From: Filosporella fistucella
Lineage: Eukaryota > Ascomycota > Leotiomycetes > Helotiales
Reading direction: 5' to 3'
Length of the DNA: 64,000 bases
Assembly: GCA_030077755.1 (NCBI GenBank)
Contig: JAQJZZ010000018.1
Location: 62,001 to 126,000 of the forward strand
How positions within the stretch are numbered: position 1 is the stretch's first letter; each line of letters starts with the position of its first letter. Below the pieces are notes generated by a model that searched no databases, was not told where the DNA came from, and saw only the letters and a list, made by a program, of their open reading frames with translations. The position numbers were made by a program, and so were the translations under genes. Below, piece after piece: positions 11,577 through 23,581 of this stretch.

Positions 11577-14500
11577 ATGGCTGCAACCCTCGATCAGATG
11601 ATCGCGTGGCTCCTTGGAGAGCTGCGCAAATGCGATAACGATGGTGAGTCTTCTTTTTTTGCTTGCGCGCAGTCTCTTCCAAGCGAGAAATATGCACTTT
11701 CAATTGGAAGCGATGGAGAGGGTGGAGGTTATGCACATCGTTTTATTTGTGCGCATTGTCTGGTCAAGTGGTTATGATGATAGCCACAAAAGTTTGCTCC
11801 ACGTCACGTGCAATACTAGTGACTATACTAATGTCAAGTAGGAGTTTCAATTGCTATATTATTCGATGGCATGGACGCTGCTTTGAAAATTGATGATGCG
11901 GCGAGAAATACCGCTTGGGATGCTTTGGTGAAGAGAGACGATATCATTCTTGCCGATGATTCGAAAAATCAACCTCTGAAGAAGTCAGCTCTTCGAAAGC
12001 TGGACTTTGATGACCTTGCAGAGTTCTCATTCGGAGAGAGGAAATTACGCTTCGCCGTCGAAGCAAAGAAAAACGCCCCTTCAGCTGATATTGTTGTTGA
12101 TTCGATCGAAGTTCAAACACAACCCGAAAGCGTTCTGGGCAAGAGAAAGGAAGCTCCTGAAAATGAAATTTCCACACAACCAAAGAAGAGGGGCAGGCCT
12201 CCAAAGAAGAAGCCTTCTCAACCACCTTCCCGAGCGGCAACTCCAGCATCAATTCCTGTTCCGCAACCTGAACCTGCACCCGAACCTGTTGTCCCAAAGA
12301 AGCGTGGCAGACCAAAGAAGACGAAAGTATATTCAGAACCTGCTCCCCTTGTTCCTACTTCGACCGCCAAATTTCCCTCTCCCATCTTGTTGGATGAGCC
12401 GCCAGCTAGGTCGACAAGAGGGTCGAGAAAAGCTGCGAAAAAGTTGGAGGAGCAATCATCTGAAATACCTCAACCTCCACTTGTCCCCAAGCAAGCAAAG
12501 GATGCTGGCATATCTGAGACCTTGGCACAGGATGAACCAACACCTGGACCACAACCCGAGGGAATTGCTGGTCCATCTGAGATATTGGTACATAATACAC
12601 CACCAGAAACAATTGAAGAAAATGTTCCTATGGAGAATGGAGATTCAGCCCAGGTCGGCGACAGCGAATATGAAATGGCTACTGGGGATGCGCAGCCCAC
12701 TCCTCCACCAGCTGCCCCTGGCGGATCTGGCGGCGTTCAATCTGAGAACGCTGCAGACGAGATCCACTTGAAGACACCCAGGAAGAGAAGAGTACATGTC
12801 ATGTTTGAAACTTCCCGTTTTCCAGATGACGAAGAACAACGACAGGCTGGTGTTCCGCGAGCATATATCAAACTTGCTGGCACGGAAAATCCCGGTGCTA
12901 CTTCAATATCACACTCTTGCGTTGTGCTTTTCAAGTCTTCTCAATTGAAAGACCCCGAACACCTTGAGAAAAACAAGAATGGTTATGTAGAAGCATTTGC
13001 ACAAATGATTGCAAAGAATTTGATTGAAGTTGAAGACACTACTGTCGCGCCAAAACGAAAACAAAGATCCTACAAGCGAAAGGAAAGAGCAGGCAGTAGT
13101 GCCGCCCCGGAACCAAAGAGGAGACGCACAGGAAAGGGAAAGAAAGCAACAACCTCATCAGCCTCTCCTCCCCAAGAGGATGCTGCCGAAAACATACCAG
13201 GCCTAGACGAATATAGCACAGAATTACAAGACCCTATTGCACAACCTCCCGATAATGCTCCAGCTGGCCATGATTTAAGAAGCGCACAGGATTTCGATGA
13301 TGACCCAACCCCGGATGAACAGATTCTCAAGGAAGCTGGTATCGCTGGAGATTCTCGGGCGATGGTTCCAGGGCCTGATATTCAAGCCCCTTCAGATGCC
13401 CCAGAAGATATGGAAAAGTTGTTGAGCCAGGTTGTTGATCAGGTTGTAGCCCAAGCGACTGCAGAAGCTATGTCTGAAGGTGCCTCTTTGGACGTGACAC
13501 AAGCTCCTCCAAATATTCTTGGTTCTGAAGAGCCTCCTGCTACTTCAAACAATACCGAAGCATTCACTGCTCCCGCTCCAGTTGCGGCACCTGAACCTGC
13601 TGTGCCCAAAAAGCGAACAAGAGGACCAGGAAAGAAGAATGCTGTCGAGAAACCCCGCACAGAGTCTCAGGAAACGATTTTACCACCAAATATTTTCCCA
13701 CCTGGATCTGCATTCCATTCTTTGATGCAAGAAACCGAACGACGTGCCAATTCATATCGATCCCCATATGCTGCCAATGCTCCAAGTGTTCAACAGACCG
13801 GACCTAGACTTGGAGCTCATCCATCCAACAACTCTGCCATGCCAGCCGCGCCTCACTTGCAGCAGGGCTTTCAAGCTACGATGGCACCACAGACAGTGTA
13901 TGCGTCGCCATATGCTAGTCCATTCTTGACAGGGGCGTATCCTCGTTCACCAAATCGCTTGGTCCCTCCGGCACGGCCAGCTCTTACCTCGCCATCTGTT
14001 CCTTTTCATCTCCGATATAGCATATCACATTCCCCTCAGCCGCCACGTCGACAATATGCAACACCATACGGAAGCTTTTCTCCACAAAATATGCAACAGC
14101 AGCAAGTCCCTCCACCAGCCTTCGCTCGCTTTCAAGGTCCTTCTTTTCCTGGACAGGCAGAGGGTACGCAAGGCTCACCACCACAGTCTTCTACAGCCGA
14201 CCCGAATGGCGCCAAAGTGGGCCTATTCTACATTGGAGATACGAGAACAAATGGCAATCCGGTCCCGCCCAGGACTGCGCCAGAAGTTGCATTGCCACAA
14301 GCCCCTTCTCCCAAAGCTGCACCAACCACCTCTCTACCTCCACAGAAGGAGACGCAATCCGATACCTACCCCAATTTAGAACGTCAGACACAATCACATG
14401 ATATCGAGCAACCTTCCATGAGAGGATTGAATTCTGGACTCAAAGTTAATAGCATCGAACAAGAAGCCGAGAATCACGATGCAAATCCGAATGTCGTAGC

Positions 14501-17500
14501 ACCCGAAGGTATTCACACACATGAAGCTCGCATAGATCAGAATGGCAGTATTAATGCTACATCCGAGAGAGCCAAAGACAATGGAGCTGAGCTTGACGAG
14601 ATCATAGACGGAGAAGCTCCCTTGGACCCGGAGATGTTCACAAGGAGACGATCTCAAAGATTGTCACAGCCACCCCTACCTCAACAGAGTATCGAGGTTG
14701 ACGATGAACTTGATGAGAATTCTGCAGATCCATCAAATAATAATCTCAAGAGGATGGTGCCTGTCGCTGCAGGTACTCTGGGTGATTCTGACGACGAGGA
14801 TTTTGTACCACCACCACGAAAAATGCGATCTGCTACAAAAGAAAAGGAAGGCGGCGAAGCAAACTCAACCAATCCACTTAAAAGAAAGAAGACGGTCGCC
14901 GCAGATGATGATGAATCGGAAGATCATGTTGTCGTACGGCCACGTAAACAGCGCTCCGTTTCAAAGCAGTCTGATGGCACTTCAAGAAGAGGACGACCAG
15001 CAAAGAATGCACCACTAAGTACCGGTAAACTATCCACGAGAGCGAAGACATTGACGCTGCTCAACCAAGCTCAGGATGTACCTGTTTTTGAAGCAAGGGC
15101 ACGATTGGCATGTACGCTTGATGATGATGTTGGGAACCTCATCATATCTAAAGATAGCACTACCATTGAATTCTTTGGGCTCATTCAGCATCCGCCAGAG
15201 ACACCGATTCTCACTCTCCATATCCCAAATCTCACTTCCAACCCAATCGCATCCGCTGCCGGGTCTATTCCCATGGAACTTCGTATCAAATCCAAAGTCG
15301 ACGATACGGAAGTTACTCATGGTTTCACCTTTGCAGCAGGCAAAGAAAGTTTGGAGCACGCTAGACTCATGAGAGAAGCAATAGTGGCTGCTAGAATTCA
15401 AGCTTCATTCCTTGCAGGAGAAACTTATGATCGCCCAGTCGAGGTTCAACGATCAATTTTGAAACCCTTTCACTGCGAGTTATGTGATGCGCGATTCAAG
15501 AACAAAGGAGGTCTTGAATATCACGTCACCAAATCCAACACTATTTGCAATCCGAACTATATTCCACCAGTCTCGAATGTTTGCAATCAATGCAATACGA
15601 CTTTCAAAACAGAAGCTGGCTTGGCGCACCATAAAACTCGAGCCAGGACTGCATGCAATCCAAATTGGAAACCAAAGCAAAAGAAGCAACCAAAACCAAA
15701 AGAATCAACCCCAACTCAAGAAGATCATGAAGATACCCCGGAAGATATTCTAGGAGATATTGTATCGGATGCAGACGACGACTATAGGCCAGAGGATGAG
15801 CCTATCCCATTCAGGGAGAAAGGCACAATAGAAGAATCAATTACACCATTTGAGCGAGAGAGTAGTGAGGACTCCATATATGTATGGGCCAGGAGAACTG
15901 CCGGATTACCAGAAAACCAACCAAATCCATCTGCCAGAGACTATAAGGCACTCAACAAAGAGACAGAGCATGCACAAGAAATCATCAAGGAAGTCCGAGA
16001 ACATGCCGCACAAGAAGCAACTCTCTACGAGAATGTTTTCAAACCTGTCTTGATTGATCAGGAGATTGCCAATAGACTTCCCGATTCTCAGATCTTAGAT
16101 CTCCCTCGGGTCCAACATATGGTCATGCTACTTATTCGAGGAAATGATGGGATTTTCCCCGGAAAATATAGTATGTGGATGGCCTGTATTGGACTATGGT
16201 TGAAGAGACATCCTAATACATCAGTTCTGCCTCGATCAACAATGGTTGCTAAGGCAATTGTTGAGCTACTTCGTGCCGAGAAGATTTTGAGTTTGGAATT
16301 TGCATTCAGATTCGGACGAATGGGAAAAAAGAGAAAGACCTTCCGTCAGACGATCTTGTATATTCCAGGAACTAATTTGGAAAATGATAGGGTGGAAATG
16401 CTCAAGGAACTCGTTGCTGAGTCTCATCCAGCTTTTTATGTTCCTTCGCTTTTTGCACCACCATCTTTCGTGTTGCATAGACTTCAGCGAATGTGTTGTC
16501 GTATCCTTGACGACGTACTCATCGAAAAGCCGATCGAAGTCGATGTTGAAGAGGAGGGGGAGATAAATGACGAAGATCTTATATTAGAGGAGGATCTACT
16601 TCGTGAGAGTGATGAGGACCAGCCAGTTCCCAATACTTTTGTGCCTCGTGGATTTAATCTCGATGTTCCTTCTCCAGATTCATATGAAGATATTGAGTCG
16701 GATGTTGGTTCAGATGAGGATTTTATTGATGAGGATGAGCCGGCCCTAGAATCAGCACCGGAGTCAGAATCCGAGGTTGAGATGGACGCAGAAGCACAGG
16801 TTCACGTTGAGGCTCAGGTTGGGGAGCACGGCGAACCTTCCAAGCCATCAAAGCCGAAACGAGTACGAAAGCCACCTCGCCCGCGCCTTCCAAATGGCAA
16901 GAGATATAGAAGTCCTTCAGCGAATAAGAGAACATCTGAAACCATGGCCAAGAAATGGGCAGATATCAAAGCAGGGAAGGAAGCAAATCCATTTGCTCGC
17001 CGCAATCCGCCAAAGAGAGTTCGCGGACCCAGAGTTCCAATGACCCAGGAAGAGAAAGACAAACGTGCAAAATCTGCCCATAGGCGTCGGGCAGTGTGGG
17101 ATTCTGCTCCAGCATATATGCCAAACACAGAAACTGGAGCTTGGGATCAAGCACCGCCTATTGTACTTACTCATAAGCTACCTGCCACAACCAGAAAGAA
17201 CTTTTCGGGTCGGTATGTGGAACCCGTCACCTATATGCAGTCACCAAATGGAGCTTGGAATTTGAGACCGTTTGGCCATGGTGCGAATGTCATTGTTGCG
17301 AGACCAGCCAGAAGAGCAGACGGAAATCCAAATTTCAAGAACTACCTCAAGCAGATCGAAAAGGGCCACCGCCCAGTTGTTTTTCCCCGTCTGAGCAACC
17401 GTGTTCATCTACCAGCTGTACCTTCGAAGCGTTTGATCGAAACGGTAACTCGGCAGGAAACGGTTGAACCAGGTCTTTCATCTGATGCTGCTAAAGGTGG

Positions 17501-19766
17501 AAAGGGCAAGCGATCTTACAAAAGAAGAAAGCTGGCAGAAGATGGTCCATCACCTGCTGATTCTTCAGATGTGAGAATCTCTGCTACAACCGGTGCGCGT
17601 ATGAGGATCTACAATAATGGTTTCCCAGTTAGGGCGGACCCAGCTGATAATGATCTTGATAATGTTGATCTGCGACGTGGAAGAGGCGGTGAGTGGACTG
17701 AGGCTGAGATCCTGCAATATCAAGAGCCCAAAAAGCTCATAGCCGGTGCCCCATTAAATCCCGGCATGGAGACCGTCCCTCCAGAATTCGGCCTTGACCC
17801 TTCAATCTATTCAGGGAATGATGAGGTCGATCACGGATTCATTCCCGTCGAGTATATGAAAAATCTCACTTGGACTACGGTGACCGAGATTGTAGATGAC
17901 TCGAACCCCAACGATGTCGCCCGATCTTGGACCCTTAGTACTCTCACCAGCGCCAAATCTGAGACAACACTCAGGTGGGAAGATGCTGTTGCATTCACAA
18001 TGGAGAATTTGCCATACCATGAGATTACGGAAGCTGACGCGAGATATGGGTTTGAAGCATCAGCCAGCCATGAGCCGGTCTCAAGGCCTGTTGTCAAGAC
18101 GAGGCGTGGAGTAGCTCCTACACAAGACATTAGGAAGTTCTCCCGGTATCAACTTGCTCTCCCGACAGATTTTGATGGACTGTACAAGGACATGAACAAG
18201 GCTTCGCGTGAGTTGGGCGTCACTATTGCCGAACCGAATGAGATTATGAAGAACCGTCAGAGAATTATGAATAGTGAGATGCCAATGACTGTGGAACACC
18301 GATTTATCGTTGCTGTTTGCGTCGTTCGCATTCTCCTCGGTGGACTCAATCTACAAGTCGATTGGGTCCTGATTTCGACGCTCTTCCAGAGTTTCTCCAT
18401 CAACTACATGGCAAAACATTGGATCAAGCTGCAGAAGGTGAAGAAACAAACGATCGATCGAATTTCAAATAACTTCCAAGAAGGGTTCCTCACGGCATAC
18501 GAAGCTGGAGATATCGCACCTATTGATTTCGATCACGTTCTTGATTATGATTGGAATAAGCTTGTGGATTGGGCGATGAAAAATATCGACACCAGTCTCG
18601 CCAACAAACCAGTTGTCATTCCAGCCAAGAGAGAGAAGCTTCACGAGACTTTTATTTACAAAGAGCTTGACCGTGATGATTTGAGTTGGAGAGACATGTT
18701 TTTCGGTATGAATGTGGCGATCTACAAAAGAGTTGAGGCAGCAGCGTCGGACCCATATACAGTATCTCTCAGCGAACGCTCTCGACAGCCACAAACAGTC
18801 GATGAGTATTGTGTTGCGAAATCTTGGGCCAGAGCAGCTGCTTTGACTCCCGATGCTGATTTCAAGCAATCGGTTGTACGTCAAAAGTTAGAGTCGTTGA
18901 ACCAAGAGCTTCTTGTTGAGGTTTTGACTGAACTCACACATACTCGAATCATCCAACATCAAGGCAAAGGTCGAGCAATTCCAGAACGTGCATACAAAGC
19001 TACAGAGTATTTCAATGGTCATTTCAAGAAGCATATCAAGCAGCCACAATTTGTGGAAGCTGTTGTCTTCAAGAGATACCTGGATACGCAGTTCAGAGCA
19101 GGAGTAGAGAGTGTCAAATTGGAATGGGCAGCGAATGAGGGGATGATTACAGTCACCACTTCACTGCAAGCTCATGGTCGAGTCAGACTTGTGCCCGTTG
19201 GCGCCCCGATGAACCGATTTGGTTTGACGAACGGCGGATACGAGACCAAGAAGATTCCCAGAGAGCGACTCCAATTTGCTGTACACATTTACCCCACCAA
19301 AACTTACATATACGATGACAACAATGAGATCTTAAATTCTGTCGGCGACGTTGAACCTCCCCGTGGTGGCCCCATGAGTGAGATTCCGTTGTGGTACGGA
19401 ATTACGGATTTCTTGATGCCGGATATGTGGAGGAGTATTGTGGCTGCTGTGTCTCAGATTGCGGCTCTGAGAGCAGGTATTGGGATGAGGGAGCTCAGAC
19501 GTATTTTCAAGGTCATGGAGGAGTGGGAGCTGAGATTGTTTATGCAGTGGGGAGAGCAGGTGGGCTTGTTCAAAAGATTAAGTGACTCAGTTGAGAGCTG
19601 GATGGCGGATGAATGGTGGTGGTTGATTGTGGGGGCATTTTGCATGGAGAACGATATCATGGGTGATGCTTCTCGGGAAGGGGGAGGTGTTGATCAAGCT
19701 GCGCCTGGCATTAATAATGGGATTGGATTTGAGGATCAGAACTGGATCGGTAACGGCGGTGTATAA
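11577..19766 (+). CDS. Very large TFIIIC Tfc3/tau138-like DNA-binding protein
   Basis: Exons 11577-11643 and 11842-19766 encode about 2663 residues. The first exon (ATG at 11577) joins through a 198-nt intron (GTGAGT donor, TACTAAT branch, TAG acceptor). Together they restore an N-terminal winged-helix-like segment (MIAWLLGELRKCDNDG|VSIAILFDG), comparable to the N-terminus of TFIIIC tau138. AT-hooks lie near residues 137-146 and 175-182 (KKRGRP) and 1070 (RRGRPAK). The region 200-1050 is Pro/Gln/Ser-rich and probably disordered. Two zinc-finger-like modules follow at about 1232-1290, each C-x2-C-x12-H-x7-C. Residues about 1437-1560 (LPRVQHMVMLLIRGNDGIFPG...) look like a B-block winged helix. 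An acidic stretch lies near 1590-1660. The C-terminus (WYGITDFLMPDMW ... WELRLFMQWGEQVGLFKRL ... DEWWWLIVG) resembles the end of fungal Tfc3. The protein is longer than usual Tfc3, and the AT-hook/finger region is not typical, so a divergent paralogue is possible. Confidence 0.58.
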
Positions 19767-20199
19767 CACACGGCGTTGAAGGAAAATATGGGAATGATTT
19801 CCAGTGGGCGTTAAGAATGATTTGCATTGCATTGCTGGAGTTTGGTATGGGCAGGTTGTTCACATAGACAAGATGGTCTGCTCGAGAGAGCATTGTATTC
19901 GAAAGGCTTTTGTACTTGTACATTCCGATACCCGTATAATAATTTTCAGTGTCACCTTGTTCTATTCACCGTTAAATTGTGATGAGACGAGCAGGATGAC
20001 ACACAATTGTAATAAAGTTAATCCAATAGAAAGTGCTGTTATTCATGCGAGGTTTTCCATGACACGTTCCAATGCGAAGGCAATAAAGGTATATAGGCAG
20101 GCCATCTCACTCGTCATCCCTATTTATTCTGTCCAACTCGATCAAAAAATTGACAACAAACTAAATTCAGTCACCCCTACAGCGAACACAAGAAAAATT
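19767..20199. promoter_or_regulatory. Intergenic region with TATA-like box
   Basis: This holds the 3' end of the TFIIIC-like gene and the promoter of the next plus-strand gene. A TATATA at 20090-20095 lies about 105 bp before that gene's ATG, a plausible TATA box. Confidence 0.45.
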
Positions 20200-21024
20200 A
20201 TGCTAGGTCTCCCTGGAGTCCGACGCGGTTTCTGGCGTTGTCCACATGCATGTATGTGACCCTTTCCATCACCAGCTCGCAATCTTCCTGAGAGCTTGCA
20301 CTCTCCAACATTTTATTCCATCATCCTGTCGAAAGTCTCAAAATTCACTCAACTAACACAAACAGATCACACCAACCCCGCCTCCCTAAGAAAATGTCCC
20401 ACATGCCGCGGTCCTCAGAACAAACCCATCGTCGCCTCCTGCGGCCCGTGCCTAATCCCTTATCCCTCTGCATTGAACATTCGCTCCTTCGGCACAGCCT
20501 TAGTCCCCCATCTCACGCCTATCGGCTGGCAATACCGTGCTGAAAGATACGCTAACCCAGGCGGAATGTATAAAATGTGTAAAGGCGATTGTGAGAATTG
20601 TCCTTATAGAGAGAGAGCTAGGGAACTTATGAAGAGGAATGGGAAGGGTTGTGGGTTTGTGCTTGATTGGAGTAGTGGTGTTGGAGTGGGGTTTTATTGT
20701 ACGGGGGATTGTGCTCTTTGTGATCAGGATGAGGAGCTGGGGGAGGAGGAGATGAGGAAAAGGGTAAGTGGGAGTGGAAGTGAAGGAGCGAGTGGAAGTG
20801 GAAGTAAAGGAGGAAGTGGGAGTAAAGTAGGAAGTGGGAGTAAAGTAGGAAGTGGTTGGGGAGCTGGAGCGGTGAATGGGAGTGGACTGGCGGAAGGAAG
20901 TGCTGCGACAGGAAGAAGTGGAGGAATAGGTAGAAACACAGGGAGAATGGCAGGTGGAATTGTAGGAGCAGGGGGGCTTGCAGTGGGAGGTGGAAGTAAG
21001 ACTGCGAAGACAAATGCGGCGTAG
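20200..21024 (+). CDS. Cys-rich protein with Gly/Ser repeat tail, unknown function
   Basis: Exons 20200-20251 and 20366-21024 encode 236 residues. The 114-nt intron has a GTATGT donor, a CTAAC branch and a CAG acceptor, and the frame is preserved (CPHA|YHTNPASL). The N-terminal two thirds carry Cys pairs: WRCPHA, KCPTCRG, ASCGPCL, MCKGDCENCP, then a lone C, YCTGDCALCDQDEE. This pattern suggests metal (zinc) coordination rather than secretion, because there is no signal peptide. From residue about 150 the protein turns into low-complexity GSGSEGASGSGSKGG repeats, encoded by a small minisatellite. It is convergent with another Cys-rich gene at 21.5 kb. I do not recognise the family; it resembles the other small Cys-cluster proteins of this window in general composition only. 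Confidence 0.65.
20812..20855 (+). repeat. 18-bp coding minisatellite
   Basis: The 18-bp unit GGAAGTGGGAGTAAAGTA occurs twice in tandem (20812-20829, 20830-20847) plus a partial third copy. It encodes a GSGSKV hexapeptide in the tail of the Cys-rich protein. Weaker related units extend upstream to about 20770. Confidence 0.85.
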
Positions 21025-21546
21025 AAAAGTGGCAAAAGTGAGCATGAGGGTGGCTCTTGATGGTTGTCAGAGAGACGGTCTTACAGGGCAGTACACAGCA
21101 CGGGAATTCAATTCTGTTTTGTTGAGTGTACTTGTTTGAACTCCAGGTGTTGCGATATAAAGTGATAATGAGTGTATAGGAAGTATCTTGAGGAAGAGGA
21201 TAATATTAAGTCTGTGCGACTAACTTTTGATTCTTTCTAGAAATTGTTCAAATCATCTCTTACAGCCAATTATCGTTCGCATCTATACCAAAGTAAGATT
21301 CAACGCTCACCCAATGAGAAAGTATATGAAAGCATCAACGCAACGGTGCCTAATAACGATCTTTAGCACCGACATATTTTGAAATTTAACATTCCGGATC
21401 TAGCATGTATTGAGATATCTATCTTCATACATACACCTCCCTCCCCCACGCTCTCCACTATTTCTTAGTACCTTCGATTCCCTCTATTTCATTACTTAAA
21501 CTTTTGTCCACCAATTTCATTCCCTTTAAGCCACCTCCATCGAAAA
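21025..21546. other. Convergent intergenic region
   Basis: This separates the 3' ends of two convergent Cys-rich genes. A CT-rich patch (CCTCCCTCCCCCACGC) lies near 21438. No coding or RNA feature seen. Confidence 0.55.
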
Positions 21547-21813
21547 CTACGCCTTTTTAACGTGGTAGCCATATATGAGACAACTGTAGCACCCACACCA
21601 ACCGCCTTTGTTGCCAATGAGAATTGTCTCGCCCGGACGATAGCAGTCCGAACAGCCGCAGAAATAATCGGTGAAACCATTCGAGTATTTAGGATAAAGT
21701 ACTCCTAACTCGTCTATCCATCCTCGTTTTTCAATGTCCTGACCACATTTACTGCATGTCCAGTAGCCCCCCTTACTTGTGTAATTGTGACATGGGTGAT
21801 CGCACCAACCCAT
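21547..21813 (-). CDS. Small Cys-cluster protein, zinc-ribbon-like
   Basis: Single exon, 88 residues, ATG at 21813. It has no signal peptide. Cysteines and histidine are arranged as MGWCDHPCH, WTCSKCGQDIE, YFCGCSDCY and GGWCGCYSCL, ten Cys in 88 residues; each cluster fits half of a zinc-binding site. The C-terminus is KKA. A TATAAAC about 165 bp upstream on the same strand supports transcription. Function unknown. It shares only its general design with the Cys-rich proteins at 20.2, 23.1 and 32.2 kb. It could be a regulatory zinc-binding protein or a metal-buffering protein; nothing in the sequence decides. Confidence 0.6.
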   Translation of the reverse strand: MGWCDHPCHNYTSKGGYWTCSKCGQDIEKRGWIDELGVLYPKYSNGFTDYFCGCSDCYRPGETILIGNKGGWCGCYSCLIYGYHVKKA

Positions 21814-23065
21814 TTTTGGCGGAAATAGAGGAGTTTGAGTGTGGAAGGGTTAGTGTAATCTGTGTTGGATATATCCTGCCGTTTGGCTTTATGTATTATG
21901 ATGAGCAGAGATGAAGAAGTTCCTGCTGGTGCTGAGGAGGAGAAAAAAAGAAGAGGACGTCGAGAGTGTGCCGTTTATATAGACTTTGTGACTATCTTTA
22001 AGTTTCTATTCACTCTATTATGAAAAGCAGTCTGAATATAGGTTCAAAATCTGGGAAAGCATGATGGGAATTGTTCTACTGAATTGCTAGTATGAAGCCA
22101 AGATATTCATGCAGCTGGACTTACAGATTTTCGAGCTAACTACTTTGTTATTCGAATGATTGTATACTAATTGTAGGTAATTGTAGAATAATCACAAATA
22201 TAGTCTCAGAGTGACACTGAACCAAGGAGCAAAAGAAGGAAGGAGAGGTAGAAAGAGACAAAGATCAAGTCACTTACCCTATCTTGACCACATGATTACA
22301 AATATAACGACTTTCCCACACCCCGGCACTCTGAATATGCAGCCTCAGAAGCTCAAAATTTACCTTCATGTCTTGTATCGCAATGTATTCCCTGAAGTGG
22401 CTACTAAGGCGAAATGGTAGATACGTCAATGTCCAGACGGCGTCGTAGAAGTTAACAATCGGTAACATCTGGTTCATTTACTGTCTACAGAGCTGTAGCT
22501 AGAATCGTTCCTTTCCTATGTTGTTTCTATAGCAGGAAACAGAACACTTTCTTTACTTTTTGAGTCAAATCCAGCTGAAATCTAGGATTTTGCATGATCA
22601 TGAGTTCTGCTCAACCTCTCCGATTCTCTGGCGTTGCAACTTTGATATCTGCAACGCTAGAAGTAGTCACCTCACGATTGATTATGTCAAAATCAATACT
22701 TTGTGTCTCATGTAAGACGACGAGACTGAAAGCCTCTTCTAAATTCCAGATATGGAAACCAGATTTAAGGAACTCAGAAAACTCGCCATTTGGGACCCCA
22801 TTTGGGTTTCCCTGCAAGTGTCACAAATCTCCACTCAAGACTCGTCCACTTCTAGCTCTTCTAAGATATCAATTTTACGAATTTTCCATGTCCAACAAGT
22901 ACCAAACTCAGGGGTAACGACTTTACGGTTCTATATGCTATAGTCTCGATGCCTGATGACTCAATTGTGTTGCTCTGAGTTGCTGTATCGGCAGCTAAAA
23001 CCAGGCTTCTACAAATAAATTTCCTGCATTGCTAGCTCCCATCCCATCCTGGTCAAAACGATCCC
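21814..23065. other. Intergenic region
   Basis: No supported gene between the two minus-strand Cys-rich genes, apart from the promoter of the 21.8 kb gene. Short frames on both strands near 22.2-22.9 kb overlap one another and lack recognisable motifs. Confidence 0.5.
21974..21980 (-). promoter_or_regulatory. TATA box candidate for the 21.8 kb gene
   Basis: TATAAAC read on the minus strand lies about 165 bp upstream of the ATG at 21813. Confidence 0.4.
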
Positions 23066-23581
23066 TTAATACACTGGTTTGCATGTTCCACCTTCAGAAT
23101 CATCTCTTAAATATCCACATTTGGGATATTGGGCCTCTTCCTTCAAGCATCCGCAGTCACGTCTAACTTCGTCCTTCAGGTATCCACAACTGTCACATCT
23201 GCTCAGAATTTCCCTTATCAAATCACACTTGTCATGAATCTGCAATCTTTGGCAATTCGATTCGTAGTTCCTTAAAAGTTTCAAACCACCATATTACTTC
23301 TGGGCGACGCAATGATTGTAGTTTCGGCGGAGGCAATCTATTCGCGCCTGAGGGTCCCATTTGATCATAGCATCGTAATCGGCTTTTGATTTCCTCCACC
23401 ACAGTTCTTTCATATAACATCCTTCGCAATGGCCTTCTGATTTGTGGGTCATGTGCTTGATGGTGTATCCATCATTAGTGAAGTATCCTCCACATGAGTT
23501 GTAGAAAGGCTCCTTAGCCGCAGAAAGCTTGTCACTCTCACCCTGAACTGACTGGTGGTAGGTCTGGCAGTTTTGACACAT
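23066..23581 (-). pseudogene. Cys-rich ORF interrupted by a single TAA
   Basis: From an ATG at 23581 the minus strand encodes 95 residues to a TAA at 23294-23296. The same frame then continues without a stop for a further 76 codons to 23066. Both halves look alike in style. The first has MCQNCQTYH, NSCGGYF and HCEGCYMKELWW. The second has Cys-spaced repeats CGYLKDE, CGCLKEE and CGYLRDD, ending GGTCKPVY. The shared frame and composition suggest one protein of about 171 codons broken by a nonsense change (CAA to TAA would be a C-to-T change). Alternatives are that the first half is the true protein, or that the stop is read through. Removing the stop by splicing would need a 27-nt intron, which is too short to accept. 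Family not recognised. Confidence 0.5.

Noticed and set aside
20500..21045. Minus-strand frames rich in Thr/Ser/Pro or Leu/Pro
   Set aside because: They are shadows of the Gly/Ser-repeat tail of the plus-strand Cys-rich gene.
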